A DNA stretch of 64,000 bases, taken from the NCBI RefSeq assembly GCF_000714535.1, contig NZ_AUND01000038.1, forward strand, positions 124,001 through 188,000. Direction: 5' to 3'. This DNA is from Thioclava pacifica DSM 10166. Its GTDB lineage: Bacteria; Pseudomonadota; Alphaproteobacteria; Rhodobacterales; Rhodobacteraceae. The number at the start of each line of letters is the position of its first letter. The stretch's first letter is position 1. Both the position numbers and the translations under genes were made by a program. The notes under the pieces were generated by a model. It searched no databases and was not told the origin of the DNA. It saw only the letters and a program-made list of their open reading frames with translations. Shown here piece by piece: positions 55,325 to 64,000 of this stretch.

Positions 55325-56292
55325 CGCCCGATCTTCGCGCGCGCGTCCGGGCTTAGCGCCGACAGGACCTGTTCTGGTGGACCCATCCCGAAGAACCCGC
55401 GCAGAAGCGCGCCCGCTTCGGCACGATAGCCGTTCGCGGCCAGTTGCGCGGCTTTCGCCAGCGACCACGCGGCCCCACCGATCAACCCGGTTGGAAAATG
55501 ACGGCGCAGGAACATCGCCCGCGCGCGGTGTTTGAAATATTGCGAGAAGGGCGAGGCCACGGACCCCATGCGCTGCGAGCCGATCGCGGTGCCCGCGACG
55601 TGACGGACCACGGCGCCTTCGCAAAAGGAGATCGGCAGCTCGCCCCGGCGCAGTGCCCAGTCGACCTCTTCGTAGTAAAGGAAATAGTCCTCCGCCATCG
55701 GCCCCGCCTGTTCGACAAAAGCCCGCGTGGCCACGAGGCTGGCGCCGGTCACGAAATCGATCCGCGACGGGTCGGGGGCAGGGGAGGTCGCAGGGGCGAA
55801 CTGATTGAGGTTACGGGTGATCCCGGTGCGCCGGTCGATCACCCCGCCATCGATCTGGATCTTGTCCGGATCGTCGCCATAGACCACGCGATGCGCAATC
55901 ATCGCGGCGCCTTTCGGCCCTGGATCGTGGGTGGCGAGCAAATGGGGGGTCTCGGGCGGCACCACGCAATCGGGATTGAGCAGCCAGAAGCGCTCAAGGC
56001 CCGGATTGGCCGCCAGCCGGGCAAGCCCCAGATTGACGCCGGCCGCGAACCCGCCATTGGTTCCGGCTTCGATCAGCGCGATCCCCTCCTGACCCGCTTG
56101 CACCGCGCCCATCAGATCGGGAACCGCGGCGCGGATCGCCTCGACCGTGTCATCGGGCGAGGCGTTGTCGACCACGACCACATGCAGCGCTACCCCGGTC
56201 GCCGCGCGCAGCGAGGCGAGGCACGCCCCGATCACATCGGCCGAGCGATAGGTGACGATGATGACGCCAAGTGCGGGACGGTCCGAGGCCAT
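55321..56292 (-). CDS. Glycosyltransferase family 2 (rhamnosyltransferase-like)
   Basis: 323 residues. Starts LGVIIVTYRSADVIGACLASL; VVVVDNASPDDTVEAI, then FWLLNPDCVVPPE with a DxD-like metal site, and DYFLYYEEVDWALRRGELPI acceptor block. Resembles rhamnosyltransferases such as WbbL-type. 4-bp tail-to-tail overlap with the GT4 gene; ilvN starts upstream on the same strand, 11 bp away, so it may be read through from the ilv unit. Confidence 0.88.
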   Translation of the reverse strand: MASDRPALGVIIVTYRSADVIGACLASLRAATGVALHVVVVDNASPDDTVEAIRAAVPDLMGAVQAGQEGIALIEAGTNGGFAAGVNLGLARLAANPGLERFWLLNPDCVVPPETPHLLATHDPGPKGAAMIAHRVVYGDDPDKIQIDGGVIDRRTGITRNLNQFAPATSPAPDPSRIDFVTGASLVATRAFVEQAGPMAEDYFLYYEEVDWALRRGELPISFCEGAVVRHVAGTAIGSQRMGSVASPFSQYFKHRARAMFLRRHFPTGLIGGAAWSLAKAAQLAANGYRAEAGALLRGFFGMGPPEQVLSALSPDARAKIGR

Positions 56293-56303
56293 GATCTGGC
56301 CGC

Positions 56304-56864
56304 TCAGACCCCGCGCGAGAGGGCCGCGACGCCGGTGCGGGCGACCTCGGCCAGACCCAGCGGGCGCATCAGATCGGCGAAAGCGTCGATCTTCTCGGGC
56401 GTGCCGGTGATCTCGAAGACGAAGCTCTCCAGCGTCGAGTCGACCACGTTGGCGCGGAAGATCTCGGCCAGACGCAGCGCCTCGATGCGCTTGTCGCCGG
56501 TCCCCGAAACCTTGATCAGCGCCAGTTCGCGCTCAACCGGCGAGCCCTCGACGGTCAGGTCCTTCACTTCGTGCACCGGCACGATGCGGCCAAGCTGCGC
56601 CTTGATCTGGTCGATCACGCTCTCGGTGCCGCGGGTGACGACGGTGATGCGGCTTTTGTGGCCCTTGTGATCGACCTCGGCGACGGTGAGGCTGTCGATG
56701 TTGTAGCCCCGGCCCGAGAACAGCCCGATCACGCGAGCCAGAACGCCAGCCTCGTTATCGACGATCACGGCGAGCGTATGCGAGCTCTCGATCTGGCTGT
56801 GGCTGTCGCGCAGGTCGTAGGCGGAGTGGCTCGAGGAGCCTTTCTTGATCTTCAGAGCGGCCAT
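56304..56864 (-). CDS. ilvN: Acetolactate synthase small (regulatory) subunit
   Basis: 186 residues. The N-terminal ACT domain has HTLAVIVDNEAGVLARVIGLFSGRGYNIDSLTVAEV (in two parts), followed by the C-terminal IlvH-type domain LALIKVSGTGDKRIEAL. It confers valine feedback inhibition on the large subunit encoded directly upstream. AAAGGAGAGA precedes the ATG. Full length. Confidence 0.95.
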   Translation of the reverse strand: MAALKIKKGSSSHSAYDLRDSHSQIESSHTLAVIVDNEAGVLARVIGLFSGRGYNIDSLTVAEVDHKGHKSRITVVTRGTESVIDQIKAQLGRIVPVHEVKDLTVEGSPVERELALIKVSGTGDKRIEALRLAEIFRANVVDSTLESFVFEITGTPEKIDAFADLMRPLGLAEVARTGVAALSRGV

Positions 56865-56910
56865 TGCCTCTCTCCTTTACGTTGCTCGGACCCGTTCTTC
56901 GAATTGGTCC

Positions 56911-56944
56911 AGATATCCCGTGGGTCCGGGGGCAGCGCCCCCGG
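56911..56944. repeat. Dispersed hairpin repeat, copy C, between the acetolactate synthase genes
   Basis: AGATATCCCGTGGG at 56911-56924 followed by the perfect stem-loop CCGGGGGCAGCGCCCCCGG at 56926-56944. The GGGGGCAGCGCCCCC core is identical to copy B. It sits in the 86-bp gap between the large- and small-subunit genes and could tune their expression ratio. Confidence 0.65.
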
Positions 56945-56950
56945 CCGCGA

Positions 56951-58696
56951 TCACACCAGCGTCGCGCCTTCCTTGAAGGCATCGGCATCGGCGGCCAGCA
57001 GCATCTCGTTATGCGGCTTGCCGCTCGGGATCATCGGGAAGCAGTTCTCGTGCTTCTCGACGAGGCAGTCGAACAGCACCGGCCCGTCGTAATTGATCAT
57101 CTCCATGATCGCATCGTCGAGATCGGCGGGGTCGGAGACCTGGATCCCCTTCCAGCCGAAGCTTTCGGCGAGCTTCACGAAATCGGGCAGGCTTTCCGAC
57201 CAGCTCTGCGAGTAGCGTTCGCCATGCAGCAGCTCCTGCCACTGGCGGACCATGCCGAGGCGCTCGTTATTGAGGATGAACTGTTTGACGGGCGTACGGA
57301 ACTGCGTCGCGGTGCCCATCTCCTGCATGTTCATCAGCCAGCTCGCTTCGCCAGCCACGTTGATCACGAGCGCATCGGGATGCGCGATCTGCACGCCGAT
57401 CGAGGCAGGGAACCCGTAGCCCATCGTGCCAAGGCCGCCCGAGGTCATCCAACGGTTCGGATCCTCGAAGCCGAGGAATTGCGCGGCCCACATCTGGTGC
57501 TGGCCCACCTCGGTCGTGATGTAGCGATCCATGCCCTTGGTGAGCGCTTCAAGGCGCTGCAAGGCGTATTGCGGTTTGATCGTCTTTTCCGAGTTGGTGT
57601 AGGCGAGGCAGTTCACCTTCTTCCACTCGTCGATCTTCTTCCACCACTTCTCGAGCCCGGCCTTGTTGACCTTGCGCCCGCGGGCTTTCCACACTTTGAG
57701 CACGTCTTCGAGCACATGGCCGATATCGCCGAGGATCGGCAGTTCGACCGGGATGATCTTGTTGATCGAGGAGGCGTCGATATCGACATGCACCTTGGTC
57801 GAGCGGGGCGAGAAATCGGGGATACGCCCGGTGATCCGGTCGTCGAACCGCGCGCCGAGGTTGATCATCAGATCGCAGCCATGCATCGCGAGGTTGGCTT
57901 CGTAGAGCCCGTGCATCCCGAGCATGCCGAGCCAGGATTTGCCCGAAGCGGGGTAAGCGCCCAGACCCATCAGCGTCGAGGTGATCGGGAAGCCGGTCGC
58001 ATCCACCAGCTCGCGCAGCAGCTGGCTCGCGGCGGGGCCGGAGTTGATCACGCCACCGCCGGTATAGAAGATCGGGCGCTCGGCCTGTTCGATCAGCTCG
58101 ACAAGCTGGGTGATCGCCTCGAGATCGCCCTTCACCTGCGGTTGGTAGTTGTCGGTGCGCGCAGCCTTCGGCGCGGTATAGGTGCCGGTGGCGAATTGCA
58201 CGTCCTTGGGCATGTCGATCAGCACCGGGCCGGGACGGCCGGAGGTGGCGACGTGGAAGGCCTGGTGGATCGTCTCCGAGAGCTTGTCGGTGTCCTTCAC
58301 CAGCCAGTTATGCTTGGTGCAGGGCCGCGTGATGCCCACGGTGTCGGCCTCCTGGAAGCCATCGGTTCCCACCATGAAAGTCGGCACCTGGCCGGTGAAC
58401 ACCACAAGCGGGATCGAGTCCATCAGAGCGTCGGTCAGGCCGGTCACCGCGTTGGTGGCGCCCGGGCCCGAGGTCACCAACACCACGCCGGGCTTGCCGG
58501 TCGAGCGCGCATAGCCTTCGGCCATGTGGACGGCGGCCTGCTCGTGGCGGACGAGGATGTGATGAATGTCGTTCTGTTGGAAAATCTCGTCGTAGATCGG
58601 AAGAACCGCGCCGCCGGGATAGCCGAAGATCGTATCGACCCCCTGATCCTTCAGCGCCTGCACCACCATCTTCGCGCCGGTCATCTGCCGTGCCAT
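56951..58696 (-). CDS. ilvB: Acetolactate synthase large (catalytic) subunit
   Basis: 581 residues. ThDP enzyme that makes acetolactate or acetohydroxybutyrate for Val, Leu and Ile synthesis. GGAVLPIYDEI start, the ThDP-activating glutamate in RHEQAAVHMAEGYAR, FAD-binding segment, and C-terminal LGTMGYGFPASIGVQ with NVAGEASWLMNMQEMGTA, where Glu replaces the more usual Asp of the metal-binding GDxS motif. I believe GEASW is normal in this order. The ATG at 58696 gives the typical MARQMTGA start. Expression probably controlled by the attenuator upstream. Confidence 0.96.
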   Translation of the reverse strand: MARQMTGAKMVVQALKDQGVDTIFGYPGGAVLPIYDEIFQQNDIHHILVRHEQAAVHMAEGYARSTGKPGVVLVTSGPGATNAVTGLTDALMDSIPLVVFTGQVPTFMVGTDGFQEADTVGITRPCTKHNWLVKDTDKLSETIHQAFHVATSGRPGPVLIDMPKDVQFATGTYTAPKAARTDNYQPQVKGDLEAITQLVELIEQAERPIFYTGGGVINSGPAASQLLRELVDATGFPITSTLMGLGAYPASGKSWLGMLGMHGLYEANLAMHGCDLMINLGARFDDRITGRIPDFSPRSTKVHVDIDASSINKIIPVELPILGDIGHVLEDVLKVWKARGRKVNKAGLEKWWKKIDEWKKVNCLAYTNSEKTIKPQYALQRLEALTKGMDRYITTEVGQHQMWAAQFLGFEDPNRWMTSGGLGTMGYGFPASIGVQIAHPDALVINVAGEASWLMNMQEMGTATQFRTPVKQFILNNERLGMVRQWQELLHGERYSQSWSESLPDFVKLAESFGWKGIQVSDPADLDDAIMEMINYDGPVLFDCLVEKHENCFPMIPSGKPHNEMLLAADADAFKEGATLV

Positions 58697-58760
58697 ATGC
58701 TCACTCCATATTCCCGCCAACGGGTCCAGCCCCGTCTGTCGTCGACGCATCGTCCTGTCA

Positions 58761-58797
58761 AGAAAAAGCCCCCGGCTTTGAGGCGGGGGCGCATGGG
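58761..58797 (-). terminator. Attenuator terminator of the ilv leader, with competing stem arm
   Basis: On the minus strand, GCCCCCG (58790-58784) pairs with CGGGGGC (58775-58769) around a 9-base loop, followed by TTTTTCTTG, all before the ilvB start. The first arm overlaps CCCATGCGC (58797-58789), which is an exact complement of GCGCATGGG inside the leader gene. The two pairings compete for bases 58789-58790. Confidence 0.75.
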
Positions 58798-58817
58798 AAC
58801 CTTCATGGTCTAACCGT

Positions 58818-58868
58818 TACCGGCCCATGCGCTTGGCTCCTACGACGACAAGAAGAATCGCATTCATC
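58818..58868 (-). CDS. ilv attenuation leader peptide, 16 residues
   Basis: ATG at 58868, AGGA about 8 bases upstream, TAA at 58818. The product is MNAILLVVVGAKRMGR, with Ile-Leu-Leu-Val-Val-Val as codons 4-9, exactly the amino acids whose synthesis the next gene serves. The codons for the last residues contain GCGCATGGG, which can pair with a downstream arm. The leader lies 24 bp after the predicted transcription start and is followed by a U-tailed terminator. This is the layout of a ribosome-mediated attenuator. Confidence 0.85.
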
Positions 58869-58898
58869 GCGAATTCCTTTTCCGATGCTTCGCGCGGA

Positions 58899-58926
58899 CA
58901 TTATGAGCGGGCGAAAGGGGCGTCAA
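58899..58926 (-). promoter_or_regulatory. Sigma-70-type promoter of the ilv operon
   Basis: On the minus strand TTGACG (58926-58921), a 16-bp spacer and TAATGT (58904-58899). Transcription would start near 58892, placing the leader peptide ATG about 24 nt into the mRNA. This is the best promoter match I found in the window. Confidence 0.7.
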
Positions 58927-59226
58927 TGCCCAAAGCCTGAATAAAGTGTCGCAGGTGGGTAAATATCTTCCCAAAAGTTGCGCGTTCCTGGTTGGCCCTC
59001 GCAACTTTGCGAAAACATCCCTCGCATCGTCGCGATAAGTTGAGTGGGACAGGTGCAATCGGGCGGCCAAATGCGTGCGAAGAGTGGACCGGGCAGGCCG
59101 TGTTGCGACCTATGTGGTCAACTGTTCAGACCAGATGGCCCTTAATCGCTTGACCTTTCTTGTCCGCTCGGTCAATCACGAGATCAATGGCCCTGAGGCG
59201 GGGCAGGAAACTAGGGAGGAAGTGAG
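58927..59226. other. Intergenic stretch between the ilv promoter and the TRAP operon
   Basis: About 300 bp without a credible gene. It should hold the promoter of dctQM (+). TGGTC (59115-59119) and GACCA (59129-59133) form a spaced inverted repeat of the kind bound by GntR/FadR-type regulators; this is a weak candidate only. A frame open from 59075 to 59257 has no family look or ribosome site. Confidence 0.4.
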
Positions 59227-59799
59227 ATGGGCGCTTTGCTGGCCCTTTCACGACTGATCGACACCATCAACGAAAAAGTGGGCAAGGCGGTTGCCTGGCT
59301 GATCCTCGTGTCGATCCTCGTGAGTGCGACCAACGCCATCGTGCGCAAGCTGTTCGACATGTCGTCGAATGCCTGGCTGGAACTGCAATGGTATCTCTTC
59401 GGCGCGGCGTTCCTTGGAGCGGCGGCCTACACGCTCAAGCAGAACGAGCATATCCGGATCGACATCGTCTATGGCGCATTCTCGCGCAAGGTGCAGCACT
59501 GGATCGACCTGCTCGGGCACATCTTCTTCCTGATGCCTTTCGTGATCCTGATGCTGTTCAAGCTGACGCCCTTCGTGATGCTGTCGCTGCGCTCGGGTGA
59601 GATGTCCACGAACTCCGGCGGCCTGATCCTTTGGCCGGCCAAGATGCTGCTGCTGATCGGCTTCTGGCAGCTCTTCTTCCAGGGCGTGTCCGAGATCATC
59701 AAGAAGATCGCGGTGATGCGTGGGCTGATCGAGGATCCCCATGCCGATAGCGCGGGCCATCACGGTCATGATCCGATCGCCGAAGAGGAGGGCCTGTGA
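59227..59799 (+). CDS. dctQ: TRAP transporter small permease (DctQ)
   Basis: 190 residues with four membrane helices in the DctQ spacing. Contains NAIVRKLFDMSSNAWLELQWYLFGAAFLGAAAYTLKQNEHIRIDI (quoted in parts), the conserved W-x-E-x-Q-W and EH-R-D motifs. Works with DctM and a DctP binding protein to import organic acids or similar using ion gradients. A His/acid-rich cytoplasmic tail follows. GGGAGGAAGTGAG precedes the ATG. Its stop overlaps the dctM start (TGATG). Confidence 0.92.
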   Translation: MGALLALSRLIDTINEKVGKAVAWLILVSILVSATNAIVRKLFDMSSNAWLELQWYLFGAAFLGAAAYTLKQNEHIRIDIVYGAFSRKVQHWIDLLGHIFFLMPFVILMLFKLTPFVMLSLRSGEMSTNSGGLILWPAKMLLLIGFWQLFFQGVSEIIKKIAVMRGLIEDPHADSAGHHGHDPIAEEEGL

Positions 59800-61544
59800 T
59801 GCTTGAGCTTATCGCACAGAACATGGCCCCGATCATGTTCGTTTCGCTGATCGTGTTCCTGTTGATCGGCTATCCGGCGGCCTTCGCGCTTGCCGCGAAC
59901 GGTCTTTTGTTCTTCGTCATCGGCGTTGAGCTCTCGGGCTACTCGGGTGGTTCGATCAACCTCAGCTGGCCATTGCTCAATGCAATGCCGGAACGCTTCT
60001 GGGGGGTCTTGAGTAACGAGACGCTCCTGGCCATTCCATTCTTCACATTCATGGGGATCGTGCTGGAGAAATCCGGCATGGCCGAGGACCTTCTCGACAC
60101 GATCGGCCAGCTCTTCGGCCCGGTGCGCGGTGGTCTGGCCTATGCGGTGATCATCGTGGGCGCGCTTCTGGCAGCCACCACAGGCGTCGTCGCGGCCTCG
60201 GTGATCGCAATGGGTCTGATTTCGCTGCCGATCATGCTGCGCTACGGCTATGACCGGAAGGTGGCGACCGGGGTCATCGCGGCCTCGGGGACATTGGCGC
60301 AGATCATTCCGCCCTCGCTGGTTCTGATCGTTCTGGCCGACCAGCTCGGCCGTTCGGTGGGCGATATGTACAAGGGCGCGCTGATCCCGGGTCTGGTGCT
60401 GACCGGCATCTATCTGGGCTATGTGCTCGTGATGTCGATCATCCGTCCGAACTCGATGCCCGCGCTGCCGAAAGAGGCACGCACGCTCGGCTCGGGCGTG
60501 ATGTCGCTCGTGGTGGCTCTGGCCGGTGCGGTCGCCATCTACATCTTCGCCGAGAAATATTTCGAGGCGAGCGGTTCGAGCGTCAACAATGCCGAGATCC
60601 TCGCCGCGGGCGTGGCAGTGATCGCGATCTATGTCGTGGCACTGCTGGACAAGGCGCTGAAGACCAACTTCATGAGCCGTCTGGCGCAGCAGGTGGTCAT
60701 CGTGCTGATCCCGCCGCTGGCGCTGATCTTCCTCGTTCTGGGCACGATCTTCCTTGGCGTGGCCACGCCCACCGAAGGCGGCGCGATGGGTGCGGTCGGT
60801 GCATTGGTGCTCTCGGCGGTGAAAAAGCGGCTCAACTATCAGGTGGTCCGCGACGCGCTGGCCGCGACCACGCGCCTGTCGGCCTTCGTGCTCTTCATCC
60901 TGCTGGGCGCGCGGGTCTTCTCGCTCACCTTCTACGGGGTGAACGGGCAGATCTGGGTCGAGCACCTGCTGACCTCGCTTCCGGGCGGCCAGCTGGGCTT
61001 CCTGATCGTGGTCTCGCTGCTGGTGTTCTTCCTGGCCTTCTTCCTCGATTTCTTCGAACTGGCCTTCATCATCGTACCGCTTCTGGCGCCGGCCGCCGAG
61101 AAGCTGGGCATCGACCTGATCTGGTTCGGGGTGATCCTGGGGGTGAACATGCAGACTTCGTTCATGCACCCACCCTTCGGCTTCGCGCTGTTCTACCTGC
61201 GATCGGTCGCGGCCAAGGTGCCCTATATCGACAAGGTCACCGGCAAGAAGATGGAGCCTGTGAAGACCTCGCAGATCTATTGGGGGGCCATTCCCTTCGT
61301 TGGGATCCAGATCGTGATGATCGCCATCGTGATCGCCTTCCCGCAGATGGTGATGCATTACAAGGGCAAGGTTGTGGATCCGTCCACGGTCGAGATCAAG
61401 CTGCCCACGATGCCGGGCTTGAACGGAGGCGGTCTGCCGGGGCTTGGTGGCTTGCCGCCGCTGGGGGCGCCGAGTGGCGCGCCGGCGCCGGGGGCGCCCG
61501 CACCGGGCGGTCTGCCGCCGCTGCCGACACCGGGCAGCAATTAA
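59799..61544 (+). CDS. dctM: TRAP transporter large permease (DctM) with Pro/Gly-rich tail
   Basis: 581 residues. About twelve to fourteen membrane helices, typical DctM motifs GLAYAVIIVGALLAATTGVVAASVIAMG (in parts) and PPSLVLIVLADQLGRSVGDMYKGALIPG. The sequence resembles the mannitol/chloroaromatic-type TRAP subgroup. After the last helix, residues from about 541 to 581 are almost only Pro, Gly, Ala and Leu, in short PAPG-like repeats, a tail I do not know from DctM. ATG at 59799 is used; the preceding GTG at 59796 is in frame. Confidence 0.92.
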   Translation: MLELIAQNMAPIMFVSLIVFLLIGYPAAFALAANGLLFFVIGVELSGYSGGSINLSWPLLNAMPERFWGVLSNETLLAIPFFTFMGIVLEKSGMAEDLLDTIGQLFGPVRGGLAYAVIIVGALLAATTGVVAASVIAMGLISLPIMLRYGYDRKVATGVIAASGTLAQIIPPSLVLIVLADQLGRSVGDMYKGALIPGLVLTGIYLGYVLVMSIIRPNSMPALPKEARTLGSGVMSLVVALAGAVAIYIFAEKYFEASGSSVNNAEILAAGVAVIAIYVVALLDKALKTNFMSRLAQQVVIVLIPPLALIFLVLGTIFLGVATPTEGGAMGAVGALVLSAVKKRLNYQVVRDALAATTRLSAFVLFILLGARVFSLTFYGVNGQIWVEHLLTSLPGGQLGFLIVVSLLVFFLAFFLDFFELAFIIVPLLAPAAEKLGIDLIWFGVILGVNMQTSFMHPPFGFALFYLRSVAAKVPYIDKVTGKKMEPVKTSQIYWGAIPFVGIQIVMIAIVIAFPQMVMHYKGKVVDPSTVEIKLPTMPGLNGGGLPGLGGLPPLGAPSGAPAPGAPAPGGLPPLPTPGSN

Positions 61545-61552
61545 GAGATCAA

Positions 61553-61580
61553 GCGGCGGCCCTGCGGGGCCGCCCTTTTC
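61553..61580 (+). terminator. Terminator after dctM
   Basis: GGCGGCCC / GGGCCGCC perfect 8-bp stem with a TGCG loop (61555-61574), followed by CTTTTC. It separates dctQM from the small lipoprotein genes. Confidence 0.8.
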
Positions 61581-61600
61581 TTGCGACTGGAGAGATTGAG

Positions 61601-61771
61601 ATGCGGATCGTTCGATACATTCTTGCAGGGGCGGTGCTGGCGGGGCTGGCGGCCTGTGGCGACACCACCGAGCAGCGCGCGGCGACGGGCGGCGTGGGTG
61701 GCCTCGTCGTGGCGGGGCCCGTGGGCGCGGTCGTGGGGGCCGGGCTCGGCGTGGTGACCAAGACAAACTGA
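61601..61771 (+). CDS. Tiny Gly-rich lipoprotein, copy 1
   Basis: 56 residues. Signal peptide with lipobox LAAC and acylation site Cys19, then CGDTTEQRAATGGVGGLVVAG and a glycine-zipper-like hydrophobic tail ending VTKTN. GGAGAG lies before the ATG at 61601. It is a near-twin of the next gene. Below the size usually annotated; function unknown, possibly an envelope or lysis-type peptide. Confidence 0.75.
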   Translation: MRIVRYILAGAVLAGLAACGDTTEQRAATGGVGGLVVAGPVGAVVGAGLGVVTKTN

Positions 61772-61859
61772 GCCGAGCTGCGGGAACCGGGTCGGCGTGT
61801 CGTGCGTCTTCCTACCGAGAGGCCGCTCCGGCGGCTGACAGACCGGAAAGGAAGAACGG

Positions 61860-62027
61860 ATGCGTAAAGTTGCACTCTTGATGGCCATGGGCCTTGTGGG
61901 CGCGCTCGCGGCGTGCGGCGATACGATGACCGAACGCGCGGCGACGGGCGGCGTCGGCGGGCTCGTGGTGGCCGGGCCGGTCGGCGCGGTGGCCGGGGCG
62001 ACTGCTGGGGCCGTCACCACGAAATAA
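61860..62027 (+). CDS. Tiny Gly-rich lipoprotein, copy 2
   Basis: 55 residues, ATG at 61860 after AAAGGAAG, TAA ending 62027. Lipobox LAAC with Cys19, the same AATGGVGGLVVAGPVGAV core as copy 1 and a similar tail (AVTTK). The two copies differ in signal peptide and linker, so the duplication is not recent. Function unknown. Confidence 0.75.
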   Translation: MRKVALLMAMGLVGALAACGDTMTERAATGGVGGLVVAGPVGAVAGATAGAVTTK

Positions 62028-62083
62028 GACCGGGCACTGTGCACCCGGCGCGGATATTCCCGCCATGCGAGGCCCCTGACGAA

Positions 62084-62118
62084 AAAAGGCCCCGGAGCGA
62101 TCCGGGGCCTTTCTTTTG
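62084..62118. terminator. Bidirectional terminator between lipoprotein gene 2 and dctP
   Basis: AAAGGCCCCGG / CCGGGGCCTTT stem with an AGCGAT loop, A run on the left and TTTCTTTT on the right, between converging genes. Confidence 0.88.
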
Positions 62119-62132
62119 TCTCAGGGGCGTTC

Positions 62133-63278
<1,146 letters not shown>

Positions 63279-63458
63279 TCAGGTTCCGCCCGCTCCTAGC
63301 CCGAAGGCTCCCTCCGCAGGCGTCCATGGCGGTCACTTTACTTGACCGATTGCACCTGTAAACCGGCCATTTCCCGCTTTTCTGTGTTTTTGGTCAAATC
63401 CCCGCGTGTTGCACCTGCGGCATGAGGCTGCACCTGCCGAAAAGGGCAGGCAGCAAAA

Positions 63459-63490
63459 GGCCCCGGCGCATCGCTGCGCCGGGGCCGGGT
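63459..63490 (-). terminator. Terminator of the second dctP
   Basis: GGCCCCGGCGCA / TGCGCCGGGGCC perfect 12-bp stem (63459-63486), with a run of A on the left that becomes TTTT after the stem on the minus strand. Ends the dctP gene that runs in from the right edge. Confidence 0.85.
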
Positions 63491-63532
63491 CATTGGGTTG
63501 ACCAGTCTAGAGGACTGGTCGAGCCAGGGTGA

Positions 63533-64000
<468 letters not shown>

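Noticed and set aside
57336-57360. Glu instead of Asp in the ThDP metal motif of acetolactate synthase (GEASW)
   Set aside because: I recall the same residue in other Rhodobacterales enzymes, so it is probably a normal lineage feature and not a defect.
59075-59257. 60-codon plus-strand frame before dctQ
   Set aside because: No ribosome site, no family similarity, and it overlaps the dctQ start in another frame.

Overview
The window is a GC-rich chromosomal segment of an alphaproteobacterium, most likely order Rhodobacterales (Rhodobacter/Paracoccus/Thioclava-like). This rests on the F1 ATP synthase operon atpHAGDC without F0 genes, the trxB-lrp divergent pair, the two class I GAPDH genes with a tiny membrane-protein gene between them, the DUF6314, DUF3445 and HNH genes, and the acetolactate synthase with a GEASW motif. 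I see no rRNA, tRNA, CRISPR array, insertion sequence or phage gene. The DNA reads as stable chromosome with two surface-polysaccharide regions embedded in housekeeping genes.

Layout. 1-6 kb: two tandem TPR-sulfotransferases, a LysE-type exporter, glyoxalase II and a methyltransferase. 6-11.3 kb: atpHAGDC, ending in a strong terminator. 11.3-16.3 kb: an H-type lectin, mmsA, a LysR regulator, a CBS-domain protein, coaD and a secreted YfdX protein. 16.5-19 kb: two GAPDH genes around a 47-residue membrane protein, with three LacI-type operator-like palindromes. 19-23.5 kb: an orphan fliG, a small secreted protein, purB, DUF6314, a heme-dependent N-demethylase-like protein and a TM2 protein.

23.8-34.8 kb: first polysaccharide/exosortase region, with an ExoY-type sugar transferase, phosphatase, GT4, small secreted protein, exosortase XrtD fused to EpsI, PrsT-type TPR lipoprotein, ExeA-like ATPase, Wzz-type protein and a tyrosine kinase with a five-tyrosine tail. 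Together these look like a polymer assembly and export machine coupled to exosortase protein sorting. 34.9-47.8 kb: metabolic and repair genes (HAD hydrolase, MaoC, ribF, YcgN, threonine aldolase, VOC protein, RES protein coupled to trxB, lrp, MFS, DNA glycosylase, esterase, HNH protein, PhnA, two envelope proteins).

47.9-56.3 kb: second polysaccharide region (flippase, GT2, beta-helix protein, O-antigen ligase/polymerase, GT4, GT2). 56.3-58.9 kb: ilvN and the acetolactate synthase large subunit, preceded by what looks like a complete attenuator: promoter, a 16-residue leader peptide rich in Ile/Leu/Val, competing stems and a U-tailed terminator. 59.2-64 kb: a TRAP transporter (DctQ, DctM with a Pro/Gly-rich tail), two tandem tiny Gly-rich lipoproteins, and two tandem DctP binding proteins, the second cut by the window edge.

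The observations I rate highest are the ilv leader/attenuator, the shared operators and cofactor-residue difference in the paired GAPDH genes, a perfect inverted repeat upstream of the exoY-like gene, a small dispersed hairpin repeat family, and the tandem small lipoproteins inside the TRAP locus. Many of the smallest genes and the attenuator are easy to miss in automatic annotation.
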